Part shown: in pieces, positions 25,638 to 34,240 of the stretch | Layout: each line of letters begins with the position of its first letter | Position numbering within the stretch: position 1 is the first letter of the stretch | Assembly: GCF_016464705.1 (NCBI RefSeq) | Contig: NZ_JAEHOB010000008.1 | Span: 186,001 to 250,000 of the forward strand | From: Qaidamihabitans albus | GTDB lineage: Bacteria; Actinomycetota; Actinomycetes; Mycobacteriales; Pseudonocardiaceae | Direction of reading: 5' to 3' | DNA: 64,000 nt | Notes under the pieces: generated by a model | The model's input: only the letters and a program-made list of their open reading frames with translations | What the model was told of the DNA's origin: nothing | The model's database searches: none | Program-made: the position numbers and the translations under genes

Positions 25638-26669
25638 TCAGGGGGACCCGAGCAGCCGCTTGATCTCCTGGGCCTGCTCGTCGGAAACCGTTTCGGGAAC
25701 CGCGAACCCTTCGGGCAGGCCCGCGCCGTACGGCGAGCCGGCGCCGGAGGACTCGGCCAGCAGCGTGCTGCCCTCCTCCGAGAGCAGGAAGTGTGCGAAG
25801 AGCTTGGCGGCGTTGGGGTTCTGGGCATCGGCGGTCAGGCCGAGCGCGATCTCGGGCCCGGTCGTGGGGCCGGGGATCGTGGTCTCGACCGGCGCGTTGG
25901 ACTGCTGGAGATTGCGCACGATCGCCTCCACACCAGGGTGGCCGAGCACGTCCTCGCCCGCGGCGACCGCCTGGGTACCGGGAACCGCACTGTTCTGCCA
26001 GGTCGGGTCGTTCGCGGCCACCCCGCGGAGGAAGTCGTCGCCGTAGGTCTCGCGCATCAGCTGCCAGAAGGCGAGGTTCGCCGGTGACGTGGCCGGATCC
26101 GCCACCGAGATCCGCCCCTTGTACCGCGGGTCGGCGTAGTCCTCCCAGGAGGTCGGTGGCTCGGCGACCTCGTCGGTGTTGTACACCGCGCTGGTCGGGA
26201 CGAGGCTGACGACCGGGACGTTCGCGTCGTCCTTCACGTACTTGTCCGGATAGTCGCCCGGGTAGTCCGGGATGCCCGCCGAGGACATCGGGACCAGCCA
26301 CTCGCTGGCCAGCGCGTCGGGGTAGAACTCGGAGTAGGTCAGCAGGATCGCGTCGCTGGCGGGTGCTCCGGCGTCGGCCTCGGAGGAGAATCGCTGCGAC
26401 AGATCGGACGACACCAGGCGCACCGGCTCGACCTCGACGCCGTACAGCTCGGTGAACTCCTTGCCGAGCGTGCGCAGCACGGCCTCGTCCGGGACACCGT
26501 AGAGGGTCAGCCGGCCCTCCTCCTGGGCGGCGGTCACGAGTTCGCGCAGAGCCGGATCGGTCACCTCGGCGCTTCCCGTGCCCGCGGATCCGGATCCGCA
26601 CGCGCTCAACGTGACAGCGAGCACGGCGCAGGCGGCTATCGGGACGACGCGCTCAGTGATGGTTCTCAT
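25638..26669 (-). CDS. ABC transporter substrate-binding lipoprotein (Fe3+/phosphonate type)
   Basis: A 343-aa lipoprotein (lipobox LSAC, Cys24) of the FutA/AfuA-PhnS cluster: GRLTLYGVPDEAVLRTLGKE, YNTDEVAEPPTSWEDYADPR, KGRISVADPATSPA and AAKLFAHFLLSEEG are typical. The usual ferric-binding YY pair at the C-terminus is not evident, so an organic anion is at least as likely as iron. It precedes two P450 genes and overlaps the end of the MBL-hydrolase gene by 17 nt. Confidence 0.9.
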   Translation of the reverse strand: MRTITERVVPIAACAVLAVTLSACGSGSAGTGSAEVTDPALRELVTAAQEEGRLTLYGVPDEAVLRTLGKEFTELYGVEVEPVRLVSSDLSQRFSSEADAGAPASDAILLTYSEFYPDALASEWLVPMSSAGIPDYPGDYPDKYVKDDANVPVVSLVPTSAVYNTDEVAEPPTSWEDYADPRYKGRISVADPATSPANLAFWQLMRETYGDDFLRGVAANDPTWQNSAVPGTQAVAAGEDVLGHPGVEAIVRNLQQSNAPVETTIPGPTTGPEIALGLTADAQNPNAAKLFAHFLLSEEGSTLLAESSGAGSPYGAGLPEGFAVPETVSDEQAQEIKRLLGSP

Positions 26670-27570
26670 GGGGTTCCTCCACCTCGTTGTGGGTGTTGAC
26701 GTTGTGGGTGTTGACGCTGTGGGTGTCGATGTGCATCAGGTCGTGTCCGAGCAGGACCCGGCCTCCGAACCGCTCCTGTACCGGTTCCAGCCACCGCCGC
26801 GGCTCCACGCCGGTCGCGGGGACGAAATGGGTCATCACCAGCGTCCCGACTCCCGCGGCGGCCGCGACGGCGCCGAGCTCGTAAACGCTGGTGTGTGAGG
26901 TGAGCAGGTGACGTTCCAGATCGGCCCACCTGGTGTTGGACGCGGCGGGACGGATGAAGTCAGGGTGCAGAACCTCGTGGATCAGCAGTTCGGCTCCGTG
27001 CGCGAGTTCGACCAGCGAACGGCACGGGGCGGTGTCTCCCGACACGACGATCGACGAGCCGCGGGCCGTGCCGGTGAAGCGGTACCCGAGCGCGTGCACC
27101 GGCGGATGTGACACGGGCACGGCCGTCACGGTCAGCGGGCCGGTCTCGACCCTGGACGCACCGGAGTCACCGGAGTCACCGAGTGTTCGTACCCGTACCA
27201 GCTCGCGCAGGTCGACCCGGCCCTCGTCGGCGACGCGGGTGGTGATGTCGTACTCGTGGGCGGCGAGGATCCGCTCGACGACGCGGTCGAGCGGTGGCGG
27301 TCCGTACACGGTGAGCGGGCGGCTTCCGCCGCTGACCCAGTAGCCCATGAGGACGTTGCCCAGCGCGACATTGTGGTCGCAGTGATGGTGGGTGATGAAG
27401 ACGGCGTCGAGATCGGCCAGGCTGCGCCCGGAACGGACGATCTGCTGCACCACGCCCTCGCCCGCGTCCACCAGGACGGTGTGGCCGGTCTGCTCGATCA
27501 GCTGCCCGGGTCCGCACCGGTCTGCGAGCAGACGTGGCCCGCCCTTCGTTCCCAGCAGCACCGCCCGCAT
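26653..27570 (-). CDS. Metallo-beta-lactamase-fold hydrolase
   Basis: A 305-aa RNase Z/arylsulfatase-like MBL hydrolase. Metal site HHHCDHN gives HxHxDH (His61, His63, Asp65, His66); further ligands are in VSGDTAPC (Asp) and LLGHD near the C-terminus. The end carries a short tandem repeat (DTHSVNTHNVNTHN) encoded by three 15-bp units. Within the importer-P450 operon it would open a lactone, ester or similar bond in the imported compound or its oxidation product; this is inference. The start overlaps the permease stop by one base. Confidence 0.87.
   Translation of the reverse strand: MRAVLLGTKGGPRLLADRCGPGQLIEQTGHTVLVDAGEGVVQQIVRSGRSLADLDAVFITHHHCDHNVALGNVLMGYWVSGGSRPLTVYGPPPLDRVVERILAAHEYDITTRVADEGRVDLRELVRVRTLGDSGDSGASRVETGPLTVTAVPVSHPPVHALGYRFTGTARGSSIVVSGDTAPCRSLVELAHGAELLIHEVLHPDFIRPAASNTRWADLERHLLTSHTSVYELGAVAAAAGVGTLVMTHFVPATGVEPRRWLEPVQERFGGRVLLGHDLMHIDTHSVNTHNVNTHNEVEEPHENHH
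26686..26730. repeat. Tandem 15-bp repeat (3 copies) in the MBL gene
   Basis: GTTGTGGGTGTTGAC twice (26686-26700, 26701-26715) plus a diverged third unit (26716-26730). On the minus strand each unit encodes VNTHN or similar, so repeat number alters protein length by five residues without frameshift. Confidence 0.85.
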
Positions 27571-29336
27571 CACACACCGCCCACGCTGGCGGAGACGCCC
27601 AGCCGCGAGGAGCGCCGGGTGTAGGCGAGCACGGCGGCCAGCACCAGGCCGGTCACCAGGACCAGGACCGTGGACAGCGACGCGAGCAGCGCGTACGAAC
27701 CACTCGTGAAGACCTCGAGGATGCGGAAGCCGACCACCGGGTTCCCCGTGCCTGCCAGGATCGCCGAAGCCGTCAGATCGCCGACCATGCGGATGAACAG
27801 CAGCGCCCATCCCGCGACCAGGCCCGGCGTCATCAGGGGCAGGTAGACCTTGCGGAACGTGCGGAACGGTCTCGCGCCGGACACCGCCGACGCCTCGGGC
27901 AGTTCGCCGCCCACACCGCTGACGGCGGCGTCGGCCGCCACCGAAGCCTGTGGCAGGTACAGCGCGAGGTAGCCGATGAACAGGATCGCCAGCGTGCCGG
28001 AGAGCAGGAAAGGCGGGCCGCCGAACAGCAGCAGGATGCCCACCGCGATCACCATGTTCGACACGGCGGCGGGCAGCTTGATCCCCGCGTCCACCGCGCC
28101 GGAGAGCAGGCCGCGCCTGCGCGCGACGTACAGGGCGACCGCCGCGGCCCCGAGGATGCCGACGAGCCCGCCGACGACGCCGAGCCCCAGGCTGTTGGCC
28201 AGCGCCTCGCGGGTGACGGGGTCGTCGAGGACCGCGTCGCGCAGCGCGGTCAGGCTGAGCTCGCCCCACGCGATGTCCGGCGTCCAGAAACCGTTGAGCG
28301 AGACCAGCGCGAGCGCCACCATCGGCAGCACGGTCGAAACGAGCACGTAGCCGAGCACCAGCGCGCGCATCGGCCACTTCCAGGCACCCAGGTCGATGCG
28401 CCGGGCAGCGCCGCCCTTGCCGGAGGCCACCGCATGTCTGCCGCGCCGGAGAATGCGGAACTGGAGCCAGTAGGCGAGGCCGACGAACGCGACCACGAAC
28501 CCGCTCAGCCCGACCGCGACCTCGGTGTCCGGCGGATAGGTGAAGGTGAGGAGCTCGACGATGCGCACCGAGAGGACCTCGATCCCGGCGGGGGTGCCGA
28601 CGATCGCGGGCAGCGAGAACATCCCGGCGCCGAACCAGATGCTGAGCAGCACACCGGCTCCCAGGCTCGGCGCCACCACGGGCAGGGTCACCCGCCGCAG
28701 GGTGCGGAGCATGCCCGCTCCGCTGAGCCGGGACGCCTCCTCGAGCGAGGAGTCCAGATTGCGGAAGCCGGCCGCGGCGTTCATGAACACGAACGGCACG
28801 GCGTAGAAGGCGTACACCATGATCAGGCCGTACCAGCTGTGAATGTCGAACGGGCCGTCCTCGACGGAGATGCCCACGACCGAAAGGGCTCCCCGGATCC
28901 AGTCGTTCAGCAGTCCGGCGCGAGGCGACAGCAGCATCACCCAGCCGACGGCACCCGCGACCGGTGGCAGCAGGAACGGCAGCAGTGGCAGCGAGTCGGT
29001 GAGCAGCCCCATCCGCGCGTTGGTCCGCTCGTTGAGCCACGCCAGCCCCACCCCGACGACCAACGCGATCGCGCTGCTGGCGACCACGACGATGACGGTG
29101 TTGAGCAGCAGTTCGGCAAGTCCGGGCGCCGCAAGCGTGCGCCGGATCGGGCGCGTGGTGAGCTCGCCGTCCACCCAGAACATGCCGACGAGCATCCGAA
29201 GCAGCGGCACCATGACGATGGCGATCAGTACCAGGCCGATCACCAGGCTGGTCGCCTCGAATGGCCGGGGCGTCCGGGAGCGCAGGCGCCTGCCCGCCCT
29301 GCCGAGCGGTGAGCGGGCCTGCGCCGGGGCGGTCAT
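27570..29336 (-). CDS. ABC transporter permease, fused FbpB/ThiP type
   Basis: A 588-aa permease with two six-helix halves, each bearing the EAA-type cytoplasmic motif (EEASRLSGAGMLRTLRRVTLP and PEASAVSGARPFRTFRKVYLP). Double permeases are typical of FbpB/CysW-like iron(III), thiamine and 2-aminoethylphosphonate importers. ATG 29336 overlaps the ATPase stop by 4 nt. Together with the ATPase (29333-30475) and binding protein it forms a complete importer. Confidence 0.93.
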   Translation of the reverse strand: MTAPAQARSPLGRAGRRLRSRTPRPFEATSLVIGLVLIAIVMVPLLRMLVGMFWVDGELTTRPIRRTLAAPGLAELLLNTVIVVVASSAIALVVGVGLAWLNERTNARMGLLTDSLPLLPFLLPPVAGAVGWVMLLSPRAGLLNDWIRGALSVVGISVEDGPFDIHSWYGLIMVYAFYAVPFVFMNAAAGFRNLDSSLEEASRLSGAGMLRTLRRVTLPVVAPSLGAGVLLSIWFGAGMFSLPAIVGTPAGIEVLSVRIVELLTFTYPPDTEVAVGLSGFVVAFVGLAYWLQFRILRRGRHAVASGKGGAARRIDLGAWKWPMRALVLGYVLVSTVLPMVALALVSLNGFWTPDIAWGELSLTALRDAVLDDPVTREALANSLGLGVVGGLVGILGAAAVALYVARRRGLLSGAVDAGIKLPAAVSNMVIAVGILLLFGGPPFLLSGTLAILFIGYLALYLPQASVAADAAVSGVGGELPEASAVSGARPFRTFRKVYLPLMTPGLVAGWALLFIRMVGDLTASAILAGTGNPVVGFRILEVFTSGSYALLASLSTVLVLVTGLVLAAVLAYTRRSSRLGVSASVGGV

Positions 29337-30475
29337 GCGTCCTCCGCGGGCAGCACCAGCATGTCGACATCGGACACCTCGACCCAGACATCGCTGCCGG
29401 AGCCGAGCACGTCGGCACCGGGCACCAGCACGTGCACATCGCGGCCGTCCACGTGCACGACCTGCTCGGTGTGCGTGCCCACGAACAGGGAGGCCTTGAG
29501 CTCGCCGCGCAGGCGGTTCGCCGCGACAGGGTCCGAAGTGGAGACCGTGGCGCTCTCCGGGCGCCACATGGCGGCCACCCTGTCGCCCACCGCGACCGAT
29601 TCGGCGCCGATCCGCCCCGTCAGCTCGCCGAGCACGGTGTCCACCACCGCCGTTTCCGCCTTGATCGCGGTGACGCGGCCGAACACCTCGTTCATCGTTC
29701 CGATGAACTTCGCGACATACCGGCTGGCCGGCTTCGTGTAGACATCGAGCGGCGACGCGAGTTGCGCCACCCGGCCCTCCTGGAGGACGGCGATCCTGCT
29801 GCCGAGCTGCATGGCTTCGGACTGGTCGTGCGTCACGAAGATCGCCGCGAAGCCCAGCTCCCGCTGCAGTGCGAGGAGCTCGATGCGCAGCTGCTCGCGG
29901 ACCTTGGCGTCCACATTGGAGAGCGGCTCGTCGAACAGGACCAGCGAGTCGTTGCTGACCAGCGCGCGCGCCAGCGCGACCCGTTGCTGCTGGCCACCGC
30001 TCATCTGCGCGGCGTACTGCTGTTCCAGCTCCGGGATCCCCACCAGCTCGAGTGCCTCGCGGACCCGGCTCGCGATCGTGGGCTTGTGCTTCCTGCCGGA
30101 CCTGCGACTCTCCAGGGGGTAGGAGACGTTGCGGAACGCGGTCATGTGCGGCCACAGCGCGTACGACTGGAAGACCATGCTGATGCCCCGCCGCTCCGGC
30201 GGCACGTTGATGTCCCGTCTCGCGCAGAACTGCACCCGGTCGCCGAAACTGATCGTTCCCTGGTCCGGCGTCTCCAGCCCCGCGATCGATCGCAGCAGGG
30301 TCGTCTTGCCGCAGCCACTCGGCCCGAGTAGGACGACGAAGTCACCGGCGTGCACCTCGAACGAGACGTCGTCGATCGCATGGACGGTCGAGCCGTCCCT
30401 GCGACGAAAGCGCTTGGCGAGGTGCTCGACCCGCACGACCGGGTCCGGCGTCTTTCTCGTGGACTGGACGTCCAT
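29333..30475 (-). CDS. ABC importer ATP-binding protein (PotA/FbpC-like)
   Basis: A 380-aa ATPase: Walker A GPSGCGKTT, Q-loop MVFQSYALWPHM, signature MSGGQQQRVALARAL, Walker B LVLFDEPLSNVDAK, switch FVTHDQSEAM, then a TOBE domain (about 270-375). It is the first gene of the six-gene importer-MBL-P450 operon. ATG 30475 follows AAGGAGGG; the promoter TTGACG-N17-GATAGT lies about 60-90 nt upstream and a GTCAA-N4-TTGAC palindrome overlaps its -35. Confidence 0.94.
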   Translation of the reverse strand: MDVQSTRKTPDPVVRVEHLAKRFRRRDGSTVHAIDDVSFEVHAGDFVVLLGPSGCGKTTLLRSIAGLETPDQGTISFGDRVQFCARRDINVPPERRGISMVFQSYALWPHMTAFRNVSYPLESRRSGRKHKPTIASRVREALELVGIPELEQQYAAQMSGGQQQRVALARALVSNDSLVLFDEPLSNVDAKVREQLRIELLALQRELGFAAIFVTHDQSEAMQLGSRIAVLQEGRVAQLASPLDVYTKPASRYVAKFIGTMNEVFGRVTAIKAETAVVDTVLGELTGRIGAESVAVGDRVAAMWRPESATVSTSDPVAANRLRGELKASLFVGTHTEQVVHVDGRDVHVLVPGADVLGSGSDVWVEVSDVDMLVLPAEDA

Positions 30476-30533
30476 GTCCGGTCCCTCCTTGAGCGTTGGC
30501 GGCAAGAGCAACGCGAGTGGATGTGGCACCGAC

Positions 30534-30571
30534 ACTATCGCCGAACGGATGTCGGTCGTCAACAATTTGAC
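30534..30571 (-). promoter_or_regulatory. Promoter and operator of the importer-P450 operon
   Basis: On the minus strand TTGACG (30562-30557), 17-nt spacer, GATAGT (30539-30534): a good housekeeping-sigma promoter, rarely so clear in high-GC DNA. GTCAA-N4-TTGAC (30558-30571) overlaps the -35 hexamer, so a bound repressor would block polymerase. The PaaX regulator just upstream is the obvious candidate. Confidence 0.65.
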
Positions 30572-30620
30572 GCCTATCGGGTTGGATCGAGACGCACCCT
30601 CGGCCGCCAGGGCTGGCCCC

Positions 30621-31613
30621 TCAGGATGACGCGCGTTCAGCCTCGGTGAGCCTGCGGGCCTCGGTCGCACGTTCGAACGGGGTGTCGCCCTGGGGCCGTT
30701 CGGCGAGGGTGTGCAGCAGTTCGGTCACGCTGTCCAGGTCGTGCCGGGACACGAGTTCGGCCAGCTCGGGGGCGGTCCGCCCAAGTACCTCCCGGAACCT
30801 CAGCTCGGCAAGGGGACCGAGCCGGTCGTAGATCCGGATGAAGGCACGCTGCGCACGTTCGCGTGCCCATGCCGCGGGCAGCAGCTCGGCGGGCAGGTTC
30901 GGGTCGAGGTCCTGGAACTCGCGCCATTCGGCCCCGAGTTCGGTGCGGGTGCGCAGCGCCTCCGCGGGGCCGATCCGGCCCGCGTCGACCTGTTCGAGCA
31001 GCGGCTCGTAGTGGTCGGCGAAACGCCGGTACCTCCGGGCGAGGGAGTGCAGGTCGAACGCCTCACCCGGGCCGCTCGCCTCCGGGTTGTGCCACACGGC
31101 GGTGGAGCGCAGCACGGTCGCGGTCGTGACTCCGAGCTCGCGTAACGTCTCCGCGGCGGCCTCGGACCTGTCGTGCGGCGTGACCCAGACGCCGTCGTAG
31201 AGCGCGGCGAAGCCCAGCAGGCGCAGCCGTGCCCGCAGCGCCGTGCGCAGGGCGCGTTCCTGTTCCGGTACCGAGAACGCGACCACGGTCCACATTCCGT
31301 CCCACTGCGGCGTCGACGTGCCGAAGGTCAGCATGCGGTACGCGTGCTCGACGATCACGGCCACGGTCCGGGGCGGGATGCCGTAGGCCGTCGTCCGGCC
31401 GTTGCGTTCGACTGTGAGCAGGCCCCTGGCGGCGAGCCTGCGCATCGCGGTCCTGGCGCCCGCGGAGGTGATCCCGAACTCGCCGAGCAGGTCGACCAGC
31501 GCCGCGGACGGGATGTGCTCCTCGCGCCAGTACCAGAAGTCGCCGAGCAACGACGTGAGAATCTGCTGGGGCTTCGCGCCGTTGGAGCGGCGATGCGACG
31601 GGGTCGGTGTCAT
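30621..31613 (-). CDS. PaaX-family transcriptional regulator
   Basis: A 330-aa PaaX-like repressor: N-terminal winged helix (QQILTSLLGDFWYWR, then ITSAGARTAMRRLAARGLLT), a central domain (WTVVAFSVPEQERALRTALR, LLGFAALYDGVWVTPHD) and C-terminal helical domain (RFADHYEPLLEQV, AFIRIYDRLGPLAELRF). PaaX of E. coli represses phenylacetate catabolism and is released by phenylacetyl-CoA, so an aryl- or acyl-CoA effector is plausible here. It sits between the importer-P450 operon and the divergent CoA-transferase/dehydratase operon, in position to control both. Confidence 0.92.
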   Translation of the reverse strand: MTPTPSHRRSNGAKPQQILTSLLGDFWYWREEHIPSAALVDLLGEFGITSAGARTAMRRLAARGLLTVERNGRTTAYGIPPRTVAVIVEHAYRMLTFGTSTPQWDGMWTVVAFSVPEQERALRTALRARLRLLGFAALYDGVWVTPHDRSEAAAETLRELGVTTATVLRSTAVWHNPEASGPGEAFDLHSLARRYRRFADHYEPLLEQVDAGRIGPAEALRTRTELGAEWREFQDLDPNLPAELLPAAWARERAQRAFIRIYDRLGPLAELRFREVLGRTAPELAELVSRHDLDSVTELLHTLAERPQGDTPFERATEARRLTEAERASS

Positions 31614-31756
31614 GCGTTGCCGTGGCCTTCGTCGGTGGCGGTCTCGGAGCTACCGGAGGCGCCGGTTCGGATACTGCCTGTCGTACGACGCACACGGTAC
31701 CGCCACTTCAGCAGTTCCTCGCCGTACGCCATGGTTGAAATAGTAGTCAAATGATG

Positions 31757-31774
31757 TAACGATCGTCTTCGTTA
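31757..31774. promoter_or_regulatory. Inverted repeat in the PaaX/CoA-transferase divergent region
   Basis: TAACGA-N6-TCGTTA, perfect 6-bp arms, in the 218-nt gap between paaX-like gene and CoA-transferase gene, 58 nt before the latter. Candidate operator; its sequence differs from the GTCAA-N4-TTGAC site at 30558-30571. Confidence 0.45.
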
Positions 31775-31831
31775 TGACGCCGATGCTGTCGAGTGAGTGT
31801 CGGACGCCGGTATGCCCGCCGAGGGGAGCCC

Positions 31832-33067
31832 ATGACCGACCAGCCGCTCGCAGGTCGTACCGTGATCGACCTGACGACCGCCCTCGCCGGGCCGTACGCG
31901 ACGCTGCTGCTCGCCGGCCTCGGTGCCACGGTGATCAAGGTGGAGAATCCGGCCGGCGGGGATCCGGCGCGCGGCAACGCTCCCTATCTGGGCCGTGCGG
32001 GTCTCCGCCTCGCCAGGGAGGAAGACACGGACCTTTCGGTGTCGATCCTGGCCCGGGGGCGGAACAAGCTCGGCGTGACGCTGGACCTGAAACACCCGCG
32101 AGCCGAGGGTGTGTTCGCGGATCTCGTCCGCGACGCAGACATCGTCGTCGAGAACTACAGCCCTGGCGTGACCCAGCGGCTGGGCATCGACTATCCGGCC
32201 GTGCGCGAGCTGAATCCGCGGATCGTCTACACCTCGATCAGTGGGTTCGGCGCGGAGGGCGGACCGGGGTCGGGCAAGGCGATGGACACGATCATCCAGG
32301 CGCTCAGCGGCATCATGATGACCGCGGGCGAGCCCGGCGACGGCCCCGTGCGCTCCGGGTTGCCGATCGGTGACCTCCTCGCTCCACTGTTCGCCGTGAT
32401 CGGCACGGTCTCCGCGCTGTTGCAGGCCGACCGCACCGGCGAAGGTCAGCACGTCGACGTCTCCATGCTCGGCGCGCTGACCTCTTTCGTGGCGTGCGAG
32501 CCGTTCGAAGCGCTGGACGCGGTGGGCATCCCGCAGCGCACCGGGCAGACCGTTCCGCGCCTGGCCCCGTTCGGGGTGCTGGCCGCTGCGGACGGGCATG
32601 TCGCGCTCTGCGCCCCTGTCGACGCCTTCGCCCACGGGGTGCTCCGCGCGATGGGCCGCGACGACCTGATCGACGACGAGCGGTTCCGCACCCGCGACCG
32701 GCGAGTCCGTCACGCCGACGAGCTGCACGAGCTGATCGGGTGTTGGTGCGCGGAAAGACAGGTCGCGGAGGTGCTCGATGCGCTGACCGGGCAGGGAGTG
32801 CCCGCCGCGCCCGTTCGCACACCGCGCGATGCCGTCGGTGATCCGCTGGTTCGCCGGCGCGAGGAGGTGGTCCCCCTGTTGCATCCCGAGTACGGCCTTG
32901 TCGACGGGCTGTCCGCGACCGGGGTGCCCATCCGGTTCTCCGCCGCGCGAGCCGGCCTCGACCGGCCCGCACCACGCCTCGGTGAGCACAACGACCACGT
33001 GTACGGCGGCCTGCTCGGCTACAGCGCCGAGCGGATCGCCACGCTGGCCGCGAACTCCGTGATCTGA
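31832..33067 (+). CDS. Class III CoA-transferase (CaiB/BaiF, FldA-like)
   Basis: A 411-aa formyl-CoA-transferase-fold enzyme. VIDLTTALAGPYATLLLAGLG and NPAGGDPARGN at the N-terminus, KLGVTLDLKHPRA, and AMDTIIQALSGIMM with the Asp that forms the acyl-enzyme anhydride in this family; GQHVDVSMLGAL and the C-terminal RLGEHN also fit. It would move CoA between acids. It is followed by two dehydratase-fold genes, the gene order of FldABC (phenyllactate) systems. ATG 31832 has GAGGGGAG upstream. Confidence 0.93.
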   Translation: MTDQPLAGRTVIDLTTALAGPYATLLLAGLGATVIKVENPAGGDPARGNAPYLGRAGLRLAREEDTDLSVSILARGRNKLGVTLDLKHPRAEGVFADLVRDADIVVENYSPGVTQRLGIDYPAVRELNPRIVYTSISGFGAEGGPGSGKAMDTIIQALSGIMMTAGEPGDGPVRSGLPIGDLLAPLFAVIGTVSALLQADRTGEGQHVDVSMLGALTSFVACEPFEALDAVGIPQRTGQTVPRLAPFGVLAAADGHVALCAPVDAFAHGVLRAMGRDDLIDDERFRTRDRRVRHADELHELIGCWCAERQVAEVLDALTGQGVPAAPVRTPRDAVGDPLVRRREEVVPLLHPEYGLVDGLSATGVPIRFSAARAGLDRPAPRLGEHNDHVYGGLLGYSAERIATLAANSVI

Positions 33068-33115
33068 CCGGGCTGACCAGAAGACCGAGCCGACCAGACG
33101 ACCGGGAGGACGAAC

Positions 33116-34240
33116 ATGCCCGCCGCGCTCGCGCAGCTGCTCGACCACGCCGCCGACCGGACGTCGGCCGCGCGCCGCTGGTCGGCCGCGGGCCGCGCGG
33201 TGGCCGGATACGTCGGTGCGGACGTTCCGGTCGAGCTGCTGACGGCGGCTGGGATGCTGCCGGTGCGACTGGCCGGAACACCCGGCGCGGACGCGGCGCT
33301 CGGCGACCGGTACCTGGGGACCGGGGTGGACCCGGTGGCACGGTCGGTGCTGAGCACGTTGCTCGAAGGTGGCTACGGCCACCTGGACGCGCTGATCGTG
33401 TCGAGTGACTGTGAGGCATCGAGGCGGCTGTTCTATGCCGTCCGGGAGCTGCGGCGGCTGGAGCCGGAGCAGGCGCTGCCGCCCGCCTACCTGGTGGACG
33501 TGCTCCATCTGCCGCACCGCACCACCACCGGGTACGTCCTCGCGAAGGTCGCGCAGCTGAGGGCGTGGATCGCTGAGCTGGCCGGGCAGCCGATCCGCGA
33601 CGCGGACCTGGCCGCCGCGATCGCCGCGCACGATCGGCTACGCGGGCTGCTGAGCCGGTTTTCGGAACTGCGCCGCCGTGAGCCTGCCCGCCTCTCCGGT
33701 GTGCAGGCGCTCGGCGTCGTCGCCGCGACGACCGTGCTGCCGGTGCCGCGGGCGATCGAACTGCTGGAGCGGTTGCTCGACGAGGCCGGCCGGTTGCCCG
33801 TGGCCACGGGCGACCGCGTGTTCGTCACCGGCAGCAGTCACGACGGTCCGGACGTGTACGCGGCGCTGGAGAGGGCCGGGTTGCTCGTCGTCGGTGAGGA
33901 TCACGACTGGGGCGATCTGCTGTTCCACCGACCCGTCGGCGGAACCACCGAACTCGCCCTCGCGGAGCGTTACCAGCACAACGGCCCCACCGGTCCGCGT
34001 GCCTCGATCCGGCGGCGTGCCGCGCACACGGCTTCGTCCGCCGCGGCATCCAGGGCGGAGATCCTGCTGAGCTACTGCCGGGTGCAGGATCCCGGCCCGC
34101 CGTGGGACTTCCCGCGGCAGCGCGCCGAAGCCGGGCTTCCGGCGGTGCTGCTGGAACGGCAACCGTACGGCGTCGTCGATGTCGATGCGCTCCGCCTCGC
34201 CCTCGGCGAGGCGACGGCACAGCGAGACATCGCCCGATGA
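33116..34240 (+). CDS. 2-hydroxyacyl-CoA dehydratase/benzoyl-CoA reductase family protein, subunit 1
   Basis: A 374-aa HGD-D-fold protein: VPVELLTAAGMLPVRLAG, GHLDALIVSSDCEASRRLFY and the C-terminal SYCRVQDP plus AGLPAVLLERQ follow the HgdB/FldC/BcrC pattern. Only two Cys exist, Cys99 and Cys321; the position normally holding the remaining 4Fe-4S ligand (C-x-x-x-RS in relatives) is GVDPVARSVL, with Asp72. A canonical three-Cys cluster is therefore unlikely. No ATP-dependent activator is encoded nearby. It overlaps the next gene by 4 nt (ATGA), so the two probably form a heterodimer. Reaction unknown. Confidence 0.82.
   Translation: MPAALAQLLDHAADRTSAARRWSAAGRAVAGYVGADVPVELLTAAGMLPVRLAGTPGADAALGDRYLGTGVDPVARSVLSTLLEGGYGHLDALIVSSDCEASRRLFYAVRELRRLEPEQALPPAYLVDVLHLPHRTTTGYVLAKVAQLRAWIAELAGQPIRDADLAAAIAAHDRLRGLLSRFSELRRREPARLSGVQALGVVAATTVLPVPRAIELLERLLDEAGRLPVATGDRVFVTGSSHDGPDVYAALERAGLLVVGEDHDWGDLLFHRPVGGTTELALAERYQHNGPTGPRASIRRRAAHTASSAAASRAEILLSYCRVQDPGPPWDFPRQRAEAGLPAVLLERQPYGVVDVDALRLALGEATAQRDIAR

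Noticed and set aside
27534-29312. A 592-codon plus-strand frame opposite the permease
   Set aside because: Composition (Gln/Arg/His-rich) and lack of ribosome site mark it as shadow of the real minus-strand gene.
26653-29439. A 928-codon minus-strand frame across permease and MBL genes
   Set aside because: Only the last 305 codons encode the MBL hydrolase; upstream codons are antisense-frame shadow of the permease gene, which has clear helices in another frame.
25638-30475. Plain ferric iron ABC importer
   Set aside because: The transporter type fits, but the ferric-binding Tyr pair is not evident and the operon continues into MBL and P450 genes, so an organic substrate is at least equally likely.
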